Origin: Ignavibacterium sp037440165
GTDB taxonomy: Bacteria > Bacteroidota > Ignavibacteria > Ignavibacteriales > Ignavibacteriaceae
Assembly: GCF_037440165.1 (NCBI RefSeq)
Contig: NZ_JBBIUQ010000014.1
Location: forward strand, 20,177-84,176
Direction of reading: 5' to 3'
DNA length: 64,000 nucleotides
A program made the position numbers and the translations under genes. The notes beneath the pieces were generated by a model. The model searched no databases. It saw nothing but the letters and a program-made list of their open reading frames with translations, and had not been told where the DNA came from. Of this stretch, positions 9,192-18,145 are shown one piece after another; positions within the stretch are counted from its first letter, which is position 1; the number at the start of each line of letters is the position of its first letter.

Positions 9192-10613
9192 ATGAATAAT
9201 TTCAAATTCGACTTCTCTTTGTTCGACAACTTTCCTGATATGTTCTTTCTTGTTAATTCCATCGGGAAGATTACAAGAATGAACAAAGTTGCTGCAACTA
9301 CATTAGATCAATCAGTGGGAAATGCTGAAATTTTTTTTGATTATATTGAACTCTGTGACCGCACACAATCAGAAAAAATTTTTAATGAAATATTAAATGA
9401 CGGAAGTTCAAATGAAATCGAAACAAGATTATTTGTTAACCGTAATTTTATAAATGTTAAAATTACAATCATTCCAATTGATAATTCTGATAATAAAGAA
9501 AAATATTTTTTAGTTAATGTTCGTGATATCAGTGAAGAGAAAGCAAAAGAAGCTGAACTGATTAGATTTTTTAATGTAGCAGAAAACAGTGTAAATCCAA
9601 TACAAATTACTGATTTGAATGGAAAGATGATATATGTAAATCGTGCTTTTGAAATTGCATCTGGTTATTCAAAGGAAGAATTACTTGGCAAGAATCCAAG
9701 AATATTCGGAAGTGGAAAATTACCATCTTCTTTTTGGGATAAGATGTGGGCAACAATTTCAAGTGGAAAAGTCTGGGTTGGAGAAGTTGAAAACAGAAGA
9801 AAATTTGGTGAACCATTTTATACTCAGCTTCTAATTTCACCTATTATCGAAAAGGATGGAAAAGTCTCCGGATATTTTGCAATTCACAGAGATATTACTG
9901 AAAAGCGAACCCTTGAAAGACAACTTATCCACACTCAAAAAATGGAAAGCATCGGAACACTTGCAGCAGGTATTGCACACGAAGTTGGAAATCCGCTTGC
10001 ATCCATTTCTGCACTTGTGCAGGTTGCACAAAGAAATTCAAAAGATCCGTTTGTAAATGAAAAGTTAAGTTTAGTTAAAAGCCAGATTACAAGAATTTCA
10101 AAAATCATAAGAGACCTTGTTGATTTTTCACGGCCATCTAATTATGAACTTGAGTTGACTGATATCAATAAAGTTTTGGTAGAAGCTGTGGAAATAACCC
10201 GAGTAGGAACAAAAGCTAAGGACATCACTTTTGAAACTGATTTAAGTGATTCAATTCCAATGCTGCCGCTTATTGCTGATCAGATACAGCAAGTATTTCT
10301 TAATATTTTGCTAAATGCTGTTGATGCAATCAGTGAGAAGAAAGAAAAGAAGAATGAGAAAATTTTAGTTTCAACCAAAGCAGATTCTGATTGGCTTACA
10401 ATTTCATTTGTTGATTCAGGTCCCGGAATTAAAGATGAAAACATAAACAAGATCTTTGAACCATTTTTCACAACAAAAAAAGAAGGAAAAGGAACAGGAC
10501 TTGGTTTATGGGTAAGTTATGGAATTGTTAAAAGTTTTCAGGGAGATATAAAAGTAACAAGTAAATTAAACGAAGGAACTACATTCATTATTAAGTTACC
10601 AATTCATAATTAA
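9192..10613 (+). CDS. PAS-domain sensor histidine kinase
   Basis: Cytosolic sensor kinase of 473 residues without obvious membrane segments. It has two PAS domains (about residues 10-115 and 125-240; the second ends with HRDITEKR), a HisKA dimerisation domain with phospho-acceptor His263 in GIAHEVGNPLAS, and a HATPase domain with the N box (NILLNAVDAI), G1 box (DSGPGIKDENI), F box (FEPFFTTKKEGKG) and G2 (GTGLGLWVS). The ATG at 9192 is preferred over the TTG three bases upstream. The sigma-54-type regulator follows after 12 bp, forming an NtrB/NtrC-like pair. The ligand sensed by the PAS domains is unknown. Confidence 0.93.
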   Translation: MNNFKFDFSLFDNFPDMFFLVNSIGKITRMNKVAATTLDQSVGNAEIFFDYIELCDRTQSEKIFNEILNDGSSNEIETRLFVNRNFINVKITIIPIDNSDNKEKYFLVNVRDISEEKAKEAELIRFFNVAENSVNPIQITDLNGKMIYVNRAFEIASGYSKEELLGKNPRIFGSGKLPSSFWDKMWATISSGKVWVGEVENRRKFGEPFYTQLLISPIIEKDGKVSGYFAIHRDITEKRTLERQLIHTQKMESIGTLAAGIAHEVGNPLASISALVQVAQRNSKDPFVNEKLSLVKSQITRISKIIRDLVDFSRPSNYELELTDINKVLVEAVEITRVGTKAKDITFETDLSDSIPMLPLIADQIQQVFLNILLNAVDAISEKKEKKNEKILVSTKADSDWLTISFVDSGPGIKDENINKIFEPFFTTKKEGKGTGLGLWVSYGIVKSFQGDIKVTSKLNEGTTFIIKLPIHN

Positions 10614-10625
10614 GAAGGAATAAAA

Positions 10626-11981
10626 ATGGCGTTTAAAATATTAGTTGTAGATGATGAAGAAATAATAAGAGATTCAATATCCTACATACTCGAAGCTGAA
10701 GGATATGAAGTTAATAAAGCAGAAAATGGTAAAGTCGCTTATGAAAAAATAAAAGAGAAACATTATGATCTAGTTATAACGGATATCGAAATGCCCGCAA
10801 TGAAAGGCACTGAACTTCTTGAAAAAATAAAAATTCTGGATTCTCAGACTGCTGTGATTATAATAACCGCATTCGGTTCACTTGATACAGCAATTACGGC
10901 TTTGAGAAATGGTGCGAGTGATTATATTCTAAAACCGGTAGAGTTCGATGAACTTTTAGTAAAAGTTAAAAGACTTTTTGAAATAAAAGATTTACTGATT
11001 GAGAATAAAGTTCTCCGCGAAGAAATAAACCGAAAATATGATTTTGACAACATTGTTGGTAAAAGTCCTGCGATTAAAAAAGTATTCGATATGATTCAGG
11101 CAGTTGCTGAAACAGATTCAACTGTATTGATCAGTGGTAACAGCGGAACAGGAAAAGAGCTTGTCGCCAGAGCAATTCATTACAGAAGCAAGCGTAAGAA
11201 CAAACCATTTATTGCTGTTAACTGCGGAGCGATTTCAGAAAACTTGATTGAGAGCGAATTATTCGGTCATAAAAAAGGTGCTTTCACAGGTGCAATTTCT
11301 GACAAAGAAGGATTTATAAAAGCAGCTGACGGCGGAACTTTATTTCTTGATGAGATCAGTGAAATGCCACCACAGCTTCAGGTAAAACTATTACGAGCAA
11401 TACAGGAAAAAGAATATACTCCGGTTGGAACAACACAATCTCTTCCGGTTAATGTTCGTTTCGTCGCAACAACCAACCGAAATCTTGAGGAAGAAGTTAA
11501 AGCAGGAAGATTCCGTGAAGATTTGTATTACAGACTAAATGTAGTTGAAATTCATCTCCCGTCATTAAAAGAAAGAGAAGAAGATATTCCTTTGCTTGCC
11601 GATCACTTTCTGGATAAATACAGAAAAGAGCTGAATAAAAACATAAAAGGAATTGATAATGATGCAATGCGGACACTTCTCGCTCATGAATGGCGTGGTG
11701 AAGTCAGAGAATTAGAAAATGTAATAGAACGAGCTGTAATTTTCTGTCGTGGTGATTTCATTTCGGTAGATGATTTGCCTCCTTCATTCGTACCTGAAAG
11801 AGAATCTCTTTCATTAAATTTTTCTGGTTCGCTTGAAGATAGTGTCAGAAAGTTCGAAAGAGATTTTATTATGAGAGTTCTTGAAAGCAACAATTTTAAT
11901 AAAGAGCAGACAGCTGAAATTCTTAAAGTTGGTTTATCAACATTGTACAGGAAATTAAAAGAACTCGATATAAAGATCTGA
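10626..11981 (+). CDS. NtrC-family sigma-54-dependent response regulator
   Basis: Response regulator of 451 residues. The receiver (1-120) has the acidic pair Asp9/Asp10, phospho-acceptor Asp53 in VITDIEMP and the conserved lysine in ILKPVEF. The AAA+ domain (about 140-370) has Walker A GNSGTGKE, the sigma-54 contact loop GAFTGA, Walker B GTLFLDEIS and an RFREDLYYRLNV segment. The C-terminal Fis-type helix-turn-helix ends with STLYRKLKELD. An AAGAAGG ribosome-binding site sits 5-6 bp before the ATG. It is paired with the kinase upstream. Its targets are unknown; the downstream cytochrome operon is a candidate by position only. Confidence 0.95.
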   Translation: MAFKILVVDDEEIIRDSISYILEAEGYEVNKAENGKVAYEKIKEKHYDLVITDIEMPAMKGTELLEKIKILDSQTAVIIITAFGSLDTAITALRNGASDYILKPVEFDELLVKVKRLFEIKDLLIENKVLREEINRKYDFDNIVGKSPAIKKVFDMIQAVAETDSTVLISGNSGTGKELVARAIHYRSKRKNKPFIAVNCGAISENLIESELFGHKKGAFTGAISDKEGFIKAADGGTLFLDEISEMPPQLQVKLLRAIQEKEYTPVGTTQSLPVNVRFVATTNRNLEEEVKAGRFREDLYYRLNVVEIHLPSLKEREEDIPLLADHFLDKYRKELNKNIKGIDNDAMRTLLAHEWRGEVRELENVIERAVIFCRGDFISVDDLPPSFVPERESLSLNFSGSLEDSVRKFERDFIMRVLESNNFNKEQTAEILKVGLSTLYRKLKELDIKI

Positions 11982-12144
11982 GCTTAATTCACTTTTCATT
12001 CTAGAGAATTTTAATAAGATTTATTTCATATTTGGAAAGAATTCATATTATTTATTGTTAAAATCATAAGTTTTACTCTTTTCTAAATTGGCATATTTGT
12101 AGTAAGCTATTACCGATTGTAAATCAGTTAAAAATTGTGGCTTA

Positions 12145-12504
12145 ATGAAAAGAGTAGTTATATACAGTCCTGACTTCAGTCTTTGTTACAGTTTGATGAT
12201 GTATCTGCAGACTTATTACCGGGTTATTGCAACTACAGATATCGAGAGTGTGTCAAACTTAATTTGCAATAAAATTGCAGACCTTGTAATAATTGATGCA
12301 GAGCCTGATAGTGAATTAATTTCCAAGTGTGCAGAATTTAAAAACTGCCGGCGCGATATTCCGATAATCCTGACATATGTTTATACGAACAAGTCAAAAG
12401 AATCTGAAAGTAAGATTAAAGACATTGTTGACGAGATTTTCTACAAACCTTTTGACCTAAATGAAATAACATCTAAAATTCCAGAACTGCTTTCTCACAG
12501 TTAA
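12145..12504 (+). CDS. Stand-alone degenerate receiver-like protein
   Basis: Protein of 119 residues that fits a response-regulator receiver fold: beta-1 RVVIYSPD, beta-3 LVIIDAEPDSE with an aspartate at the phosphorylation position, beta-4 IPIILTYVY and beta-5 FYKPFDLNEI with the conserved lysine. The acidic pair that normally binds magnesium after beta-1 is reduced to a single Asp (SPD), so phosphorylation may be weak or absent. It lies between the two-component pair and the cytochrome genes. No output domain is present. Confidence 0.65.
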   Translation: MKRVVIYSPDFSLCYSLMMYLQTYYRVIATTDIESVSNLICNKIADLVIIDAEPDSELISKCAEFKNCRRDIPIILTYVYTNKSKESESKIKDIVDEIFYKPFDLNEITSKIPELLSHS

Positions 12505-12743
12505 ATTAATTTTTCAAAGCTGAATTAATAATAATTATCAACTTTTCTTATCTGACTATAAAATGTTATGATGTTTTTCTAAAGATTGCAAATTATAAAT
12601 TGATTGTATTCCCTGTTGTGAGAAAAACTATACATTAACAGCCCAAAAAGAATTAAAAGATTAAGAAAATGAGTAATATTATTGGTATTTATGTTGTAAG
12701 AATATTAAACAACTTTCATTAACAAAATAAAGTGAGGTTAAAA

Positions 12744-13091
12744 ATGAAGAACATAATTGCTTATCTCAGTATTATAATTGCAATAGTTGCTCTTTATGGT
12801 TTTGCTTTTACACTTTCAAATAATGATGATCCGGCTGGCAATAAAATATTTGTTGATAACAAATGCAATATGTGTCATACCGTAAAAAGTGTTGGTATCG
12901 AATCAAAGAAATCAGATGCTTCTGATTTATCTAATGCCGGCGTTGGAATGAATTCAGAGGATATGATTAAATATTTAAAGAAAGAAATGAAACTTAACGG
13001 ACAAGATCATAAAACTGCCTTCAAAGGTTCTGATGAAGATCTCAAGAAATTAGTTGAATGGTTATCTACATTAAAAACTGAGTCCGAATAA
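12744..13091 (+). CDS. Small monohaem c-type cytochrome
   Basis: Exported protein of 115 residues with an N-terminal hydrophobic anchor or signal (about residues 2-22) and one haem motif, CNMCH, in KIFVDNKCNMCHTVKS, a class I cytochrome c layout. A methionine-containing segment (GVGMNSEDMIKYLKKEM) may supply the sixth ligand. The ATG at 12744 is chosen over the GTG at 12732 because GTGAGG forms the ribosome-binding site. The 13-haem gene begins 19 bp downstream, so this is probably the soluble or anchored shuttle of the same electron-transfer chain. Confidence 0.88.
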   Translation: MKNIIAYLSIIIAIVALYGFAFTLSNNDDPAGNKIFVDNKCNMCHTVKSVGIESKKSDASDLSNAGVGMNSEDMIKYLKKEMKLNGQDHKTAFKGSDEDLKKLVEWLSTLKTESE

Positions 13092-13110
13092 CCAATAAAA
13101 GAGGTTTTTT

Positions 13111-15288
13111 GTGGCACACAGACATTCTCGATTTTTTAATGAAAAGATGCTTCCCAAACATCTTAAAATTTCCCTCCTTATAATCGGATTAGTTATTCTG
13201 CCCTCTAAGATATATGCTCAATCAATCGAAGATTGTCTGATGTGCCATAGTGATAATGAACTCACTATGGAAAAAAAGGGAAAGACGATTTCCCTGTTCG
13301 TTGATGAAAATGTTTATAATAAATCTGTTCACTCCAAATTAAACTGCGTTTCGTGTCACAAAGGATTTAATCCGGAAGATCTTCCACACGCAGATCCTAT
13401 AAAGGAAGTTAACTGTGTAAGTTGTCATAATGCAGCATTAACAAAACACTCATTCCACCCTCAAATACTTAAAACAAAAGGAGCTGGTGGTGGAAAGGAT
13501 GTTTCATGCATAAGTTGTCATGGTTCGCACAATGTTGCTCCTACAAAAACAGGTAAATGGTCTGCAAAAAATATAAATACAGTTTGTGGAGATTGTCATA
13601 AAAAAGAATATTCTTCTTACGCTATATCCAATCATGGAGAAATGTTTTCCAAAGGAGATGAAAGTTCTCCTGGTTGTTTGACTTGCCATAAAGGTACAAT
13701 TACTAAAACCGCTTTCAAGGATGATAAGACTGCAATGAAGCAGGCGCAGGAAAAGCTTTGTCTTTCTTGCCATCTTGACGATCCAGATGTCAGACGCAAA
13801 ACAAGACCAACCACAAAGTTTATTTTAGCTTATGATAAAAGTGTCCATGGAAAATCTTTACACACTGGTAATGGTGATGCTGCGAATTGTGTGGATTGTC
13901 ACTCGGCTCACGATATTATAAAAGCATCTGATTCACGCTCATCAGTTTACAGATTGAATATACCGAATACCTGTGGTAAATGTCATAATGAGATAAAGAA
14001 TGAGTATTCTGAAAGTGTTCATGGAATAAGTGCAGCCAAAGGAAATATCGATTCTCCGGTTTGTACGAGCTGTCACGGTGAACATAATATCCTAAAGCAC
14101 ACAGATCCGAATTCACCAGTTGCCTATCAGAATGTATCTTTAATGGTATGTTCTCCTTGTCACGCATCGGTAAAATTATCTGAAAAATATGGATTATCAG
14201 CTAACAGGTTTAAGACTTTTACTGAATCGTATCACGGACTAGCATTAAGAGGTGGAGTTGCAACGGTTGCAAACTGCGGTAGTTGTCACGGAGCTCATAA
14301 CATTAAACCATCAACGGACCCGACTTCGAGTGTTTATAAGGATAACTTAGTAAAAACATGCGGTAAATGTCATCCTGGTGCAAATACTACTTTTGTTACC
14401 GGAAAAATTCATGTTAGCCTGGAAGAGAAAGAAGAACCAATTTTATACTGGATTGCAACAATATATATTGTTCTGATTGTTACGATTGTAGGAGGAATGT
14501 TCCTGCATAATGCAGTTGATTTCTATCGGAAAGGTAAAATACGAAAACTCATTCAGTCAGGAGAGATCAAAGTTGAAAAACATGGTCATGGACTTTATTT
14601 GAGAATGACCATTAGTGAAAGAATACAGCACGCAACTATGGCTATCAGTTTTATAATTCTTGTTATTACCGGCTTTATGCTTCGCTTCCCTGAATCGTGG
14701 TGGGTTAGCCACATAAGAGATATAAGCAGTCATGCGTTTGAATACAGAAGTCTTATTCACAGAATTGCAGCAGTTGCAATGATTGCCGTTAGTTTATATC
14801 ATTTATATTACATATTATTCACTCCTCGTGGAAGGCAGCTGGTGATTGATTTACTGCCACGTTGGCAGGATGTTAAAGATGCGATAGGTGTTGCCAAATT
14901 TAATCTTGGTCTTTCCAATCAGAAACCAAAACTTGATCGTTTCTCCTATGTTGAGAAAGCTGAATACTGGGCTTTAGTATGGGGAACTGTTATTATGAGT
15001 GTAACAGGTTTGATAATGTGGATTTATACCGATCAGGCAGGAACATTTTCAAAACTGGAATGGGACATTGCAAGAACAATTCACTACTATGAGGCCTGGC
15101 TTGCATTCCTGGCAATAGGAGTTTGGCACTTCTACTTTGTTATTTTCAATCCAGATGTTTATCCTATGAATCTCGCCTGGCTGAAGGGCACATTGACTGA
15201 AGAAGAGATGGCACATGAACATCCGTTAGAGCTTGAACGATTGAAAAAACAACAGAATCAGGAAAATTCCGAAAATTCAAATTCGTAG
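13111..15288 (+). CDS. 13-haem cytochrome c fused to b-type membrane cytochrome
   Basis: Protein of 725 residues. After a signal segment (about 17-36, ending YAQ) the periplasmic part carries 13 CxxCH motifs, the first being CLMCH and the last CGKCH, many followed by SxH or GxH ligand spacing (CISCHGSH, CGSCHGAH). From about residue 445 there are five membrane helices resembling the FdnI/HydC cytochrome b subunit, with candidate haem-b histidines in RIQHATMAISF, LIHRIAAVAM, SLYHLYYI, TIHYYEAW and VWHFYFV. This multihaem-c/b fusion has the same domain order as Geobacter CbcL, an inner-membrane menaquinol oxidase. The start is GTG with an AGAGG ribosome-binding site. The role is inferred from architecture. 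Confidence 0.88.
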   Translation: MAHRHSRFFNEKMLPKHLKISLLIIGLVILPSKIYAQSIEDCLMCHSDNELTMEKKGKTISLFVDENVYNKSVHSKLNCVSCHKGFNPEDLPHADPIKEVNCVSCHNAALTKHSFHPQILKTKGAGGGKDVSCISCHGSHNVAPTKTGKWSAKNINTVCGDCHKKEYSSYAISNHGEMFSKGDESSPGCLTCHKGTITKTAFKDDKTAMKQAQEKLCLSCHLDDPDVRRKTRPTTKFILAYDKSVHGKSLHTGNGDAANCVDCHSAHDIIKASDSRSSVYRLNIPNTCGKCHNEIKNEYSESVHGISAAKGNIDSPVCTSCHGEHNILKHTDPNSPVAYQNVSLMVCSPCHASVKLSEKYGLSANRFKTFTESYHGLALRGGVATVANCGSCHGAHNIKPSTDPTSSVYKDNLVKTCGKCHPGANTTFVTGKIHVSLEEKEEPILYWIATIYIVLIVTIVGGMFLHNAVDFYRKGKIRKLIQSGEIKVEKHGHGLYLRMTISERIQHATMAISFIILVITGFMLRFPESWWVSHIRDISSHAFEYRSLIHRIAAVAMIAVSLYHLYYILFTPRGRQLVIDLLPRWQDVKDAIGVAKFNLGLSNQKPKLDRFSYVEKAEYWALVWGTVIMSVTGLIMWIYTDQAGTFSKLEWDIARTIHYYEAWLAFLAIGVWHFYFVIFNPDVYPMNLAWLKGTLTEEEMAHEHPLELERLKKQQNQENSENSNS

Positions 15289-15343
15289 ATAATTTTATTT
15301 TACAAATAAATTCTGTTATTCATTCCATAAGCTCGAGGATTGA

Positions 15344-16840
15344 ATGAAAAAAATTTTTCCTCCTTATGTTTATAATCCAATAACACTTTCCGGAGCTGCG
15401 TTATCATCTCTTAGTTTCGGTCTGATAATATTTCTTTTCATTATCGATATTTTCAGTCCTTCTGAAAAACCTTATATGGGAATAATTACCTATATAGTAC
15501 TTCCCATCTTTCTAATCGCTGGATTATTGCTTATTGCTTATGGAATAATCAGAGAAAGAAAAAGAGAAAAGAAAGGAATCTTAAGAACAGGAACATTGCC
15601 TGTAATTGATTTGAATGATCCAAAAAAGCGTGCAATGGTGGTTGTGTTTTCGGTAGGAACAATTTTACTCCTTATCTTCTCTGCTTTCGGAAGTTTCAAA
15701 GCTTATGAATATACAGAAACTGATTCTTTCTGCGGGACTATCTGTCATCAGGTTATGGAACCAGAATATACTGCTTATTTAAGTTCTCCTCATTCAAGAG
15801 TCGGTTGTGTTCAATGTCATATTGGTTCTGGAACAAGCTGGTATGTCAAATCAAAACTCAGTGGTGCTTATCAGGTTTATTCAGTTTTGTTTAATAAGTA
15901 CAGCAGACCGATTCAAACTCCGGTAAAAGAACTACGACCAGCTGAGGGAACTTGTGAACAATGTCATTCTCCTTCTCATTTTTTCAGTGAAAAGAAAGTT
16001 GATCACACCTATTATTTATCTGATGAAAAGAATACCAAGTCTAACCTAACCATGCTGGTTAAAATCGGCGGAGGAAACAGCGAATTCGGAATAACCGGCG
16101 GAATTCATTGGCATATGAATATTAACAATAGAGTTGAATATATCCACTCGGATGAAAGACGGCTTGTTATTCCGTGGGTTAAACTTATTACCTCTGATGG
16201 TAAAGAAATCATTTATCGCAATAAGGAAGAAAATTTTGATGAAAAGAATTTTAATCCGGAAAATTACAGAACAATGGATTGTATTGATTGCCATAATCGA
16301 CCTTCACACATTTATCATCAACCGGATAAGATGGCAAATTTGTATATGTCACAAGGCAGAATTGATGAAACATTACCATATATTAAAAGTTTGATAGTAC
16401 TTGCACTCGAAGGAAATTATACAACAAAGAATATTGGATTAGATAGTATTGAAACTGTAATTGATGAGTTTTACAGAGTTAATTATCCTGAAATTTATTC
16501 CACAAAAAAAGACAAGATTCAATCCGCGATTGAAAACACAAAACAAATATATCAGCGGAATTACTTTCCTTATATGAGAGCGGATTGGAAACAGTTTTCG
16601 GACAACATATCTCATGTTTATACTCCGGGATGTTTCCGATGTCACGATGGAAAACATGTTAGTGATGATGGAAAAGTTATTTCAAATGACTGCAACAGCT
16701 GCCATATTATAATTTCACAAACTTTGAACGATGGAACTGTTAAAACTTCGCTGGATGGACTAGAGTTTAAACATCCTGTTGATCTTGGTGAATCTTTAAG
16801 TCAACATTTATGTACTGATTGTCACTGGAAGCAGGATTAG
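15344..16840 (+). CDS. Heptahaem NapC/NirT-family cytochrome c
   Basis: Membrane-anchored cytochrome of 498 residues. Three hydrophobic segments (about 15-38, 45-65 and 100-120) are followed by a periplasmic domain with seven haem-binding sites: CGTICH (a CxxxCH variant typical of this branch), CVQCH, CEQCH, CIDCH, CFRCH, CNSCH and CTDCH. The first two and VMEPEYTAYLSSPHSRV match the NapC/NirT/NrfH quinol dehydrogenase fold. Length, haem number and topology resemble Geobacter ImcH. It follows the 13-haem fusion after 55 bp and a GAGG ribosome-binding site. Likely job: oxidise menaquinol and pass electrons to periplasmic cytochromes; the terminal acceptor is not evident. Confidence 0.87.
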   Translation: MKKIFPPYVYNPITLSGAALSSLSFGLIIFLFIIDIFSPSEKPYMGIITYIVLPIFLIAGLLLIAYGIIRERKREKKGILRTGTLPVIDLNDPKKRAMVVVFSVGTILLLIFSAFGSFKAYEYTETDSFCGTICHQVMEPEYTAYLSSPHSRVGCVQCHIGSGTSWYVKSKLSGAYQVYSVLFNKYSRPIQTPVKELRPAEGTCEQCHSPSHFFSEKKVDHTYYLSDEKNTKSNLTMLVKIGGGNSEFGITGGIHWHMNINNRVEYIHSDERRLVIPWVKLITSDGKEIIYRNKEENFDEKNFNPENYRTMDCIDCHNRPSHIYHQPDKMANLYMSQGRIDETLPYIKSLIVLALEGNYTTKNIGLDSIETVIDEFYRVNYPEIYSTKKDKIQSAIENTKQIYQRNYFPYMRADWKQFSDNISHVYTPGCFRCHDGKHVSDDGKVISNDCNSCHIIISQTLNDGTVKTSLDGLEFKHPVDLGESLSQHLCTDCHWKQD

Positions 16841-16847
16841 TTTCGAA

Positions 16848-17939
16848 TTATTTTAACAGCATCATTTTTTTGCTTTCGCGATAAGCTTTACCGCTGTTCA
16901 ATTGTGCAATAAGTGTGTAGACATATACTCCTGAACTTAAACCATACGCATCAAAAAACTGATGATACTCACCTGCTGATTTTTCTTCATCGACTAATAC
17001 TGCTATTTCATTTCCAAGCATATCAAATACTTTAAGCTGCACAAAACTTTGTTCAGGAATTTTGAAAGAGATAACTGTTGTAGGATTGAATGGATTTGGA
17101 TAATTCTGAATCAATGCAAAGTCCTCAGGAAGCGGTAAATTCAATTCAACATCATTCGGCTGATCAGCGTTAACAATTTGTCCTGGGGCTACTGAAACTG
17201 TCCGGACATAAGTATTATTCATTGAACGAATTGTATAAGTTCCCGGCTTAACATCTCCGATCGCATAATTTTCATTATAAACTTCATCACTGCCGATATA
17301 CGGATCATTAAAGTTATAAGTAAGTGCATAGCTAAAAGTTGTGTAAGGTGGACGAGGTTTTGGATCTGGGTAAATATCTACACGAGTGCTGTTGGGTGCA
17401 TTTGGTACCTTTCCATAAATTGCGCCCATTCCGTTAATTGCACACCAGAGTTCAGGATTGCGTGTCTTTCTCGGAGATGAAGAAGGAGAATCATATCTGA
17501 TTTCAAAATGTAGGTGAGCACCTGTAGATCTTCCTGTGTTTCCTGAAATTGCAATTGGCTGACTGGATAAAACTACATCATTAACAGCAACTAATGGCTG
17601 TTTAAGATGCATGTAATAAAAATAAACTAATCTTCCGTTATACATGCTTCTTATAACGACATAATTTCCTGCTCCGTTTGGTTCATAACCACCAATTGTG
17701 TCATTTGGATTATAGCCGACAAAATAAACTGAACCATTTGTAGCAGAACGAACAGTGTCCCATCTTATTAGAATGTCAATGCCTCTGTGAGCATTTTGAG
17801 GATCCTGATATCTTGGTTCACCAAATAAGTAACTGCCATTCGTTTCAATTGTATCAGGAACAGGACGGTTAATTCGAAATGTTTGTGCTTGAACTATGAA
17901 ATTTATTATAACAAGAAATAGTAATAATTGCTTAATCAT
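16848..17939 (-). CDS. Secreted M23 (LytM) metallopeptidase with T9SS sorting domain
   Basis: Protein of 363 residues with an N-terminal signal peptide (ends VQAQ), a LytM/M23 zinc peptidase domain (about 30-180) showing HRGIDI, with His and Asp zinc ligands, and the HLHFE motif after GNTGRSTGA, then a short carboxypeptidase-like beta segment (GDVKPGTYTIRSM) and a C-terminal T9SS sorting domain beginning NYPNPFNPTTVISF and ending in a lysine-rich strand. M23 enzymes cut peptide cross-links of peptidoglycan. It is convergent with the cytochrome operon, 7 bp apart. Confidence 0.92.
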   Translation of the reverse strand: MIKQLLLFLVIINFIVQAQTFRINRPVPDTIETNGSYLFGEPRYQDPQNAHRGIDILIRWDTVRSATNGSVYFVGYNPNDTIGGYEPNGAGNYVVIRSMYNGRLVYFYYMHLKQPLVAVNDVVLSSQPIAISGNTGRSTGAHLHFEIRYDSPSSSPRKTRNPELWCAINGMGAIYGKVPNAPNSTRVDIYPDPKPRPPYTTFSYALTYNFNDPYIGSDEVYNENYAIGDVKPGTYTIRSMNNTYVRTVSVAPGQIVNADQPNDVELNLPLPEDFALIQNYPNPFNPTTVISFKIPEQSFVQLKVFDMLGNEIAVLVDEEKSAGEYHQFFDAYGLSSGVYVYTLIAQLNSGKAYRESKKMMLLK

Positions 17940-17984
17940 TTATTAAAATCATTTTTGTAAAACAAAAATTAGTTAAAAGAATAA

Positions 17985-18115
17985 GAGACCGGCTCATAGG
18001 AAGATTTTGTCAACCTGAACTTGTTTCGGGTTCTTCTTTCATTTGAAAATCAAAGGATTAGATTCCGAAATAATCCGTTAGTTAACGGACGGAATGACAT
18101 TTATGAGACAGCCTC
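17985..18115. repeat. MITE-like 131-bp element with terminal inverted repeats
   Basis: Ends are GAGACCGGCTCATA (17985-17998) and TATGAGACAGCCTC (18102-18115), which pair at 11 of 14 positions. Inside are two further palindromes: one around 18008-18034 containing CCTGAACTTGTTTCGGG, and one at 18061-18098 with the nested stem ATTCCG...CCGTTAGTTAACGG...CGGAAT. There is no coding potential. It fills the gap between the M23 peptidase and PorV-like genes. Confidence 0.6.
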
Positions 18116-18145
18116 CTACGAATAAATTTTTAATGAAATTCAATA

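Noticed and set aside
12088..12103. Possible sigma-54 promoter (TTGGCATATTTG) upstream of the receiver-like gene
   Set aside because: The -12 part reads TAGT instead of TTGC, so the match is too poor despite the adjacent sigma-54 regulator.
12669..12722. 17-codon reading frame upstream of the monohaem cytochrome
   Set aside because: Too short, no ribosome-binding site, and no resemblance to a leader peptide.
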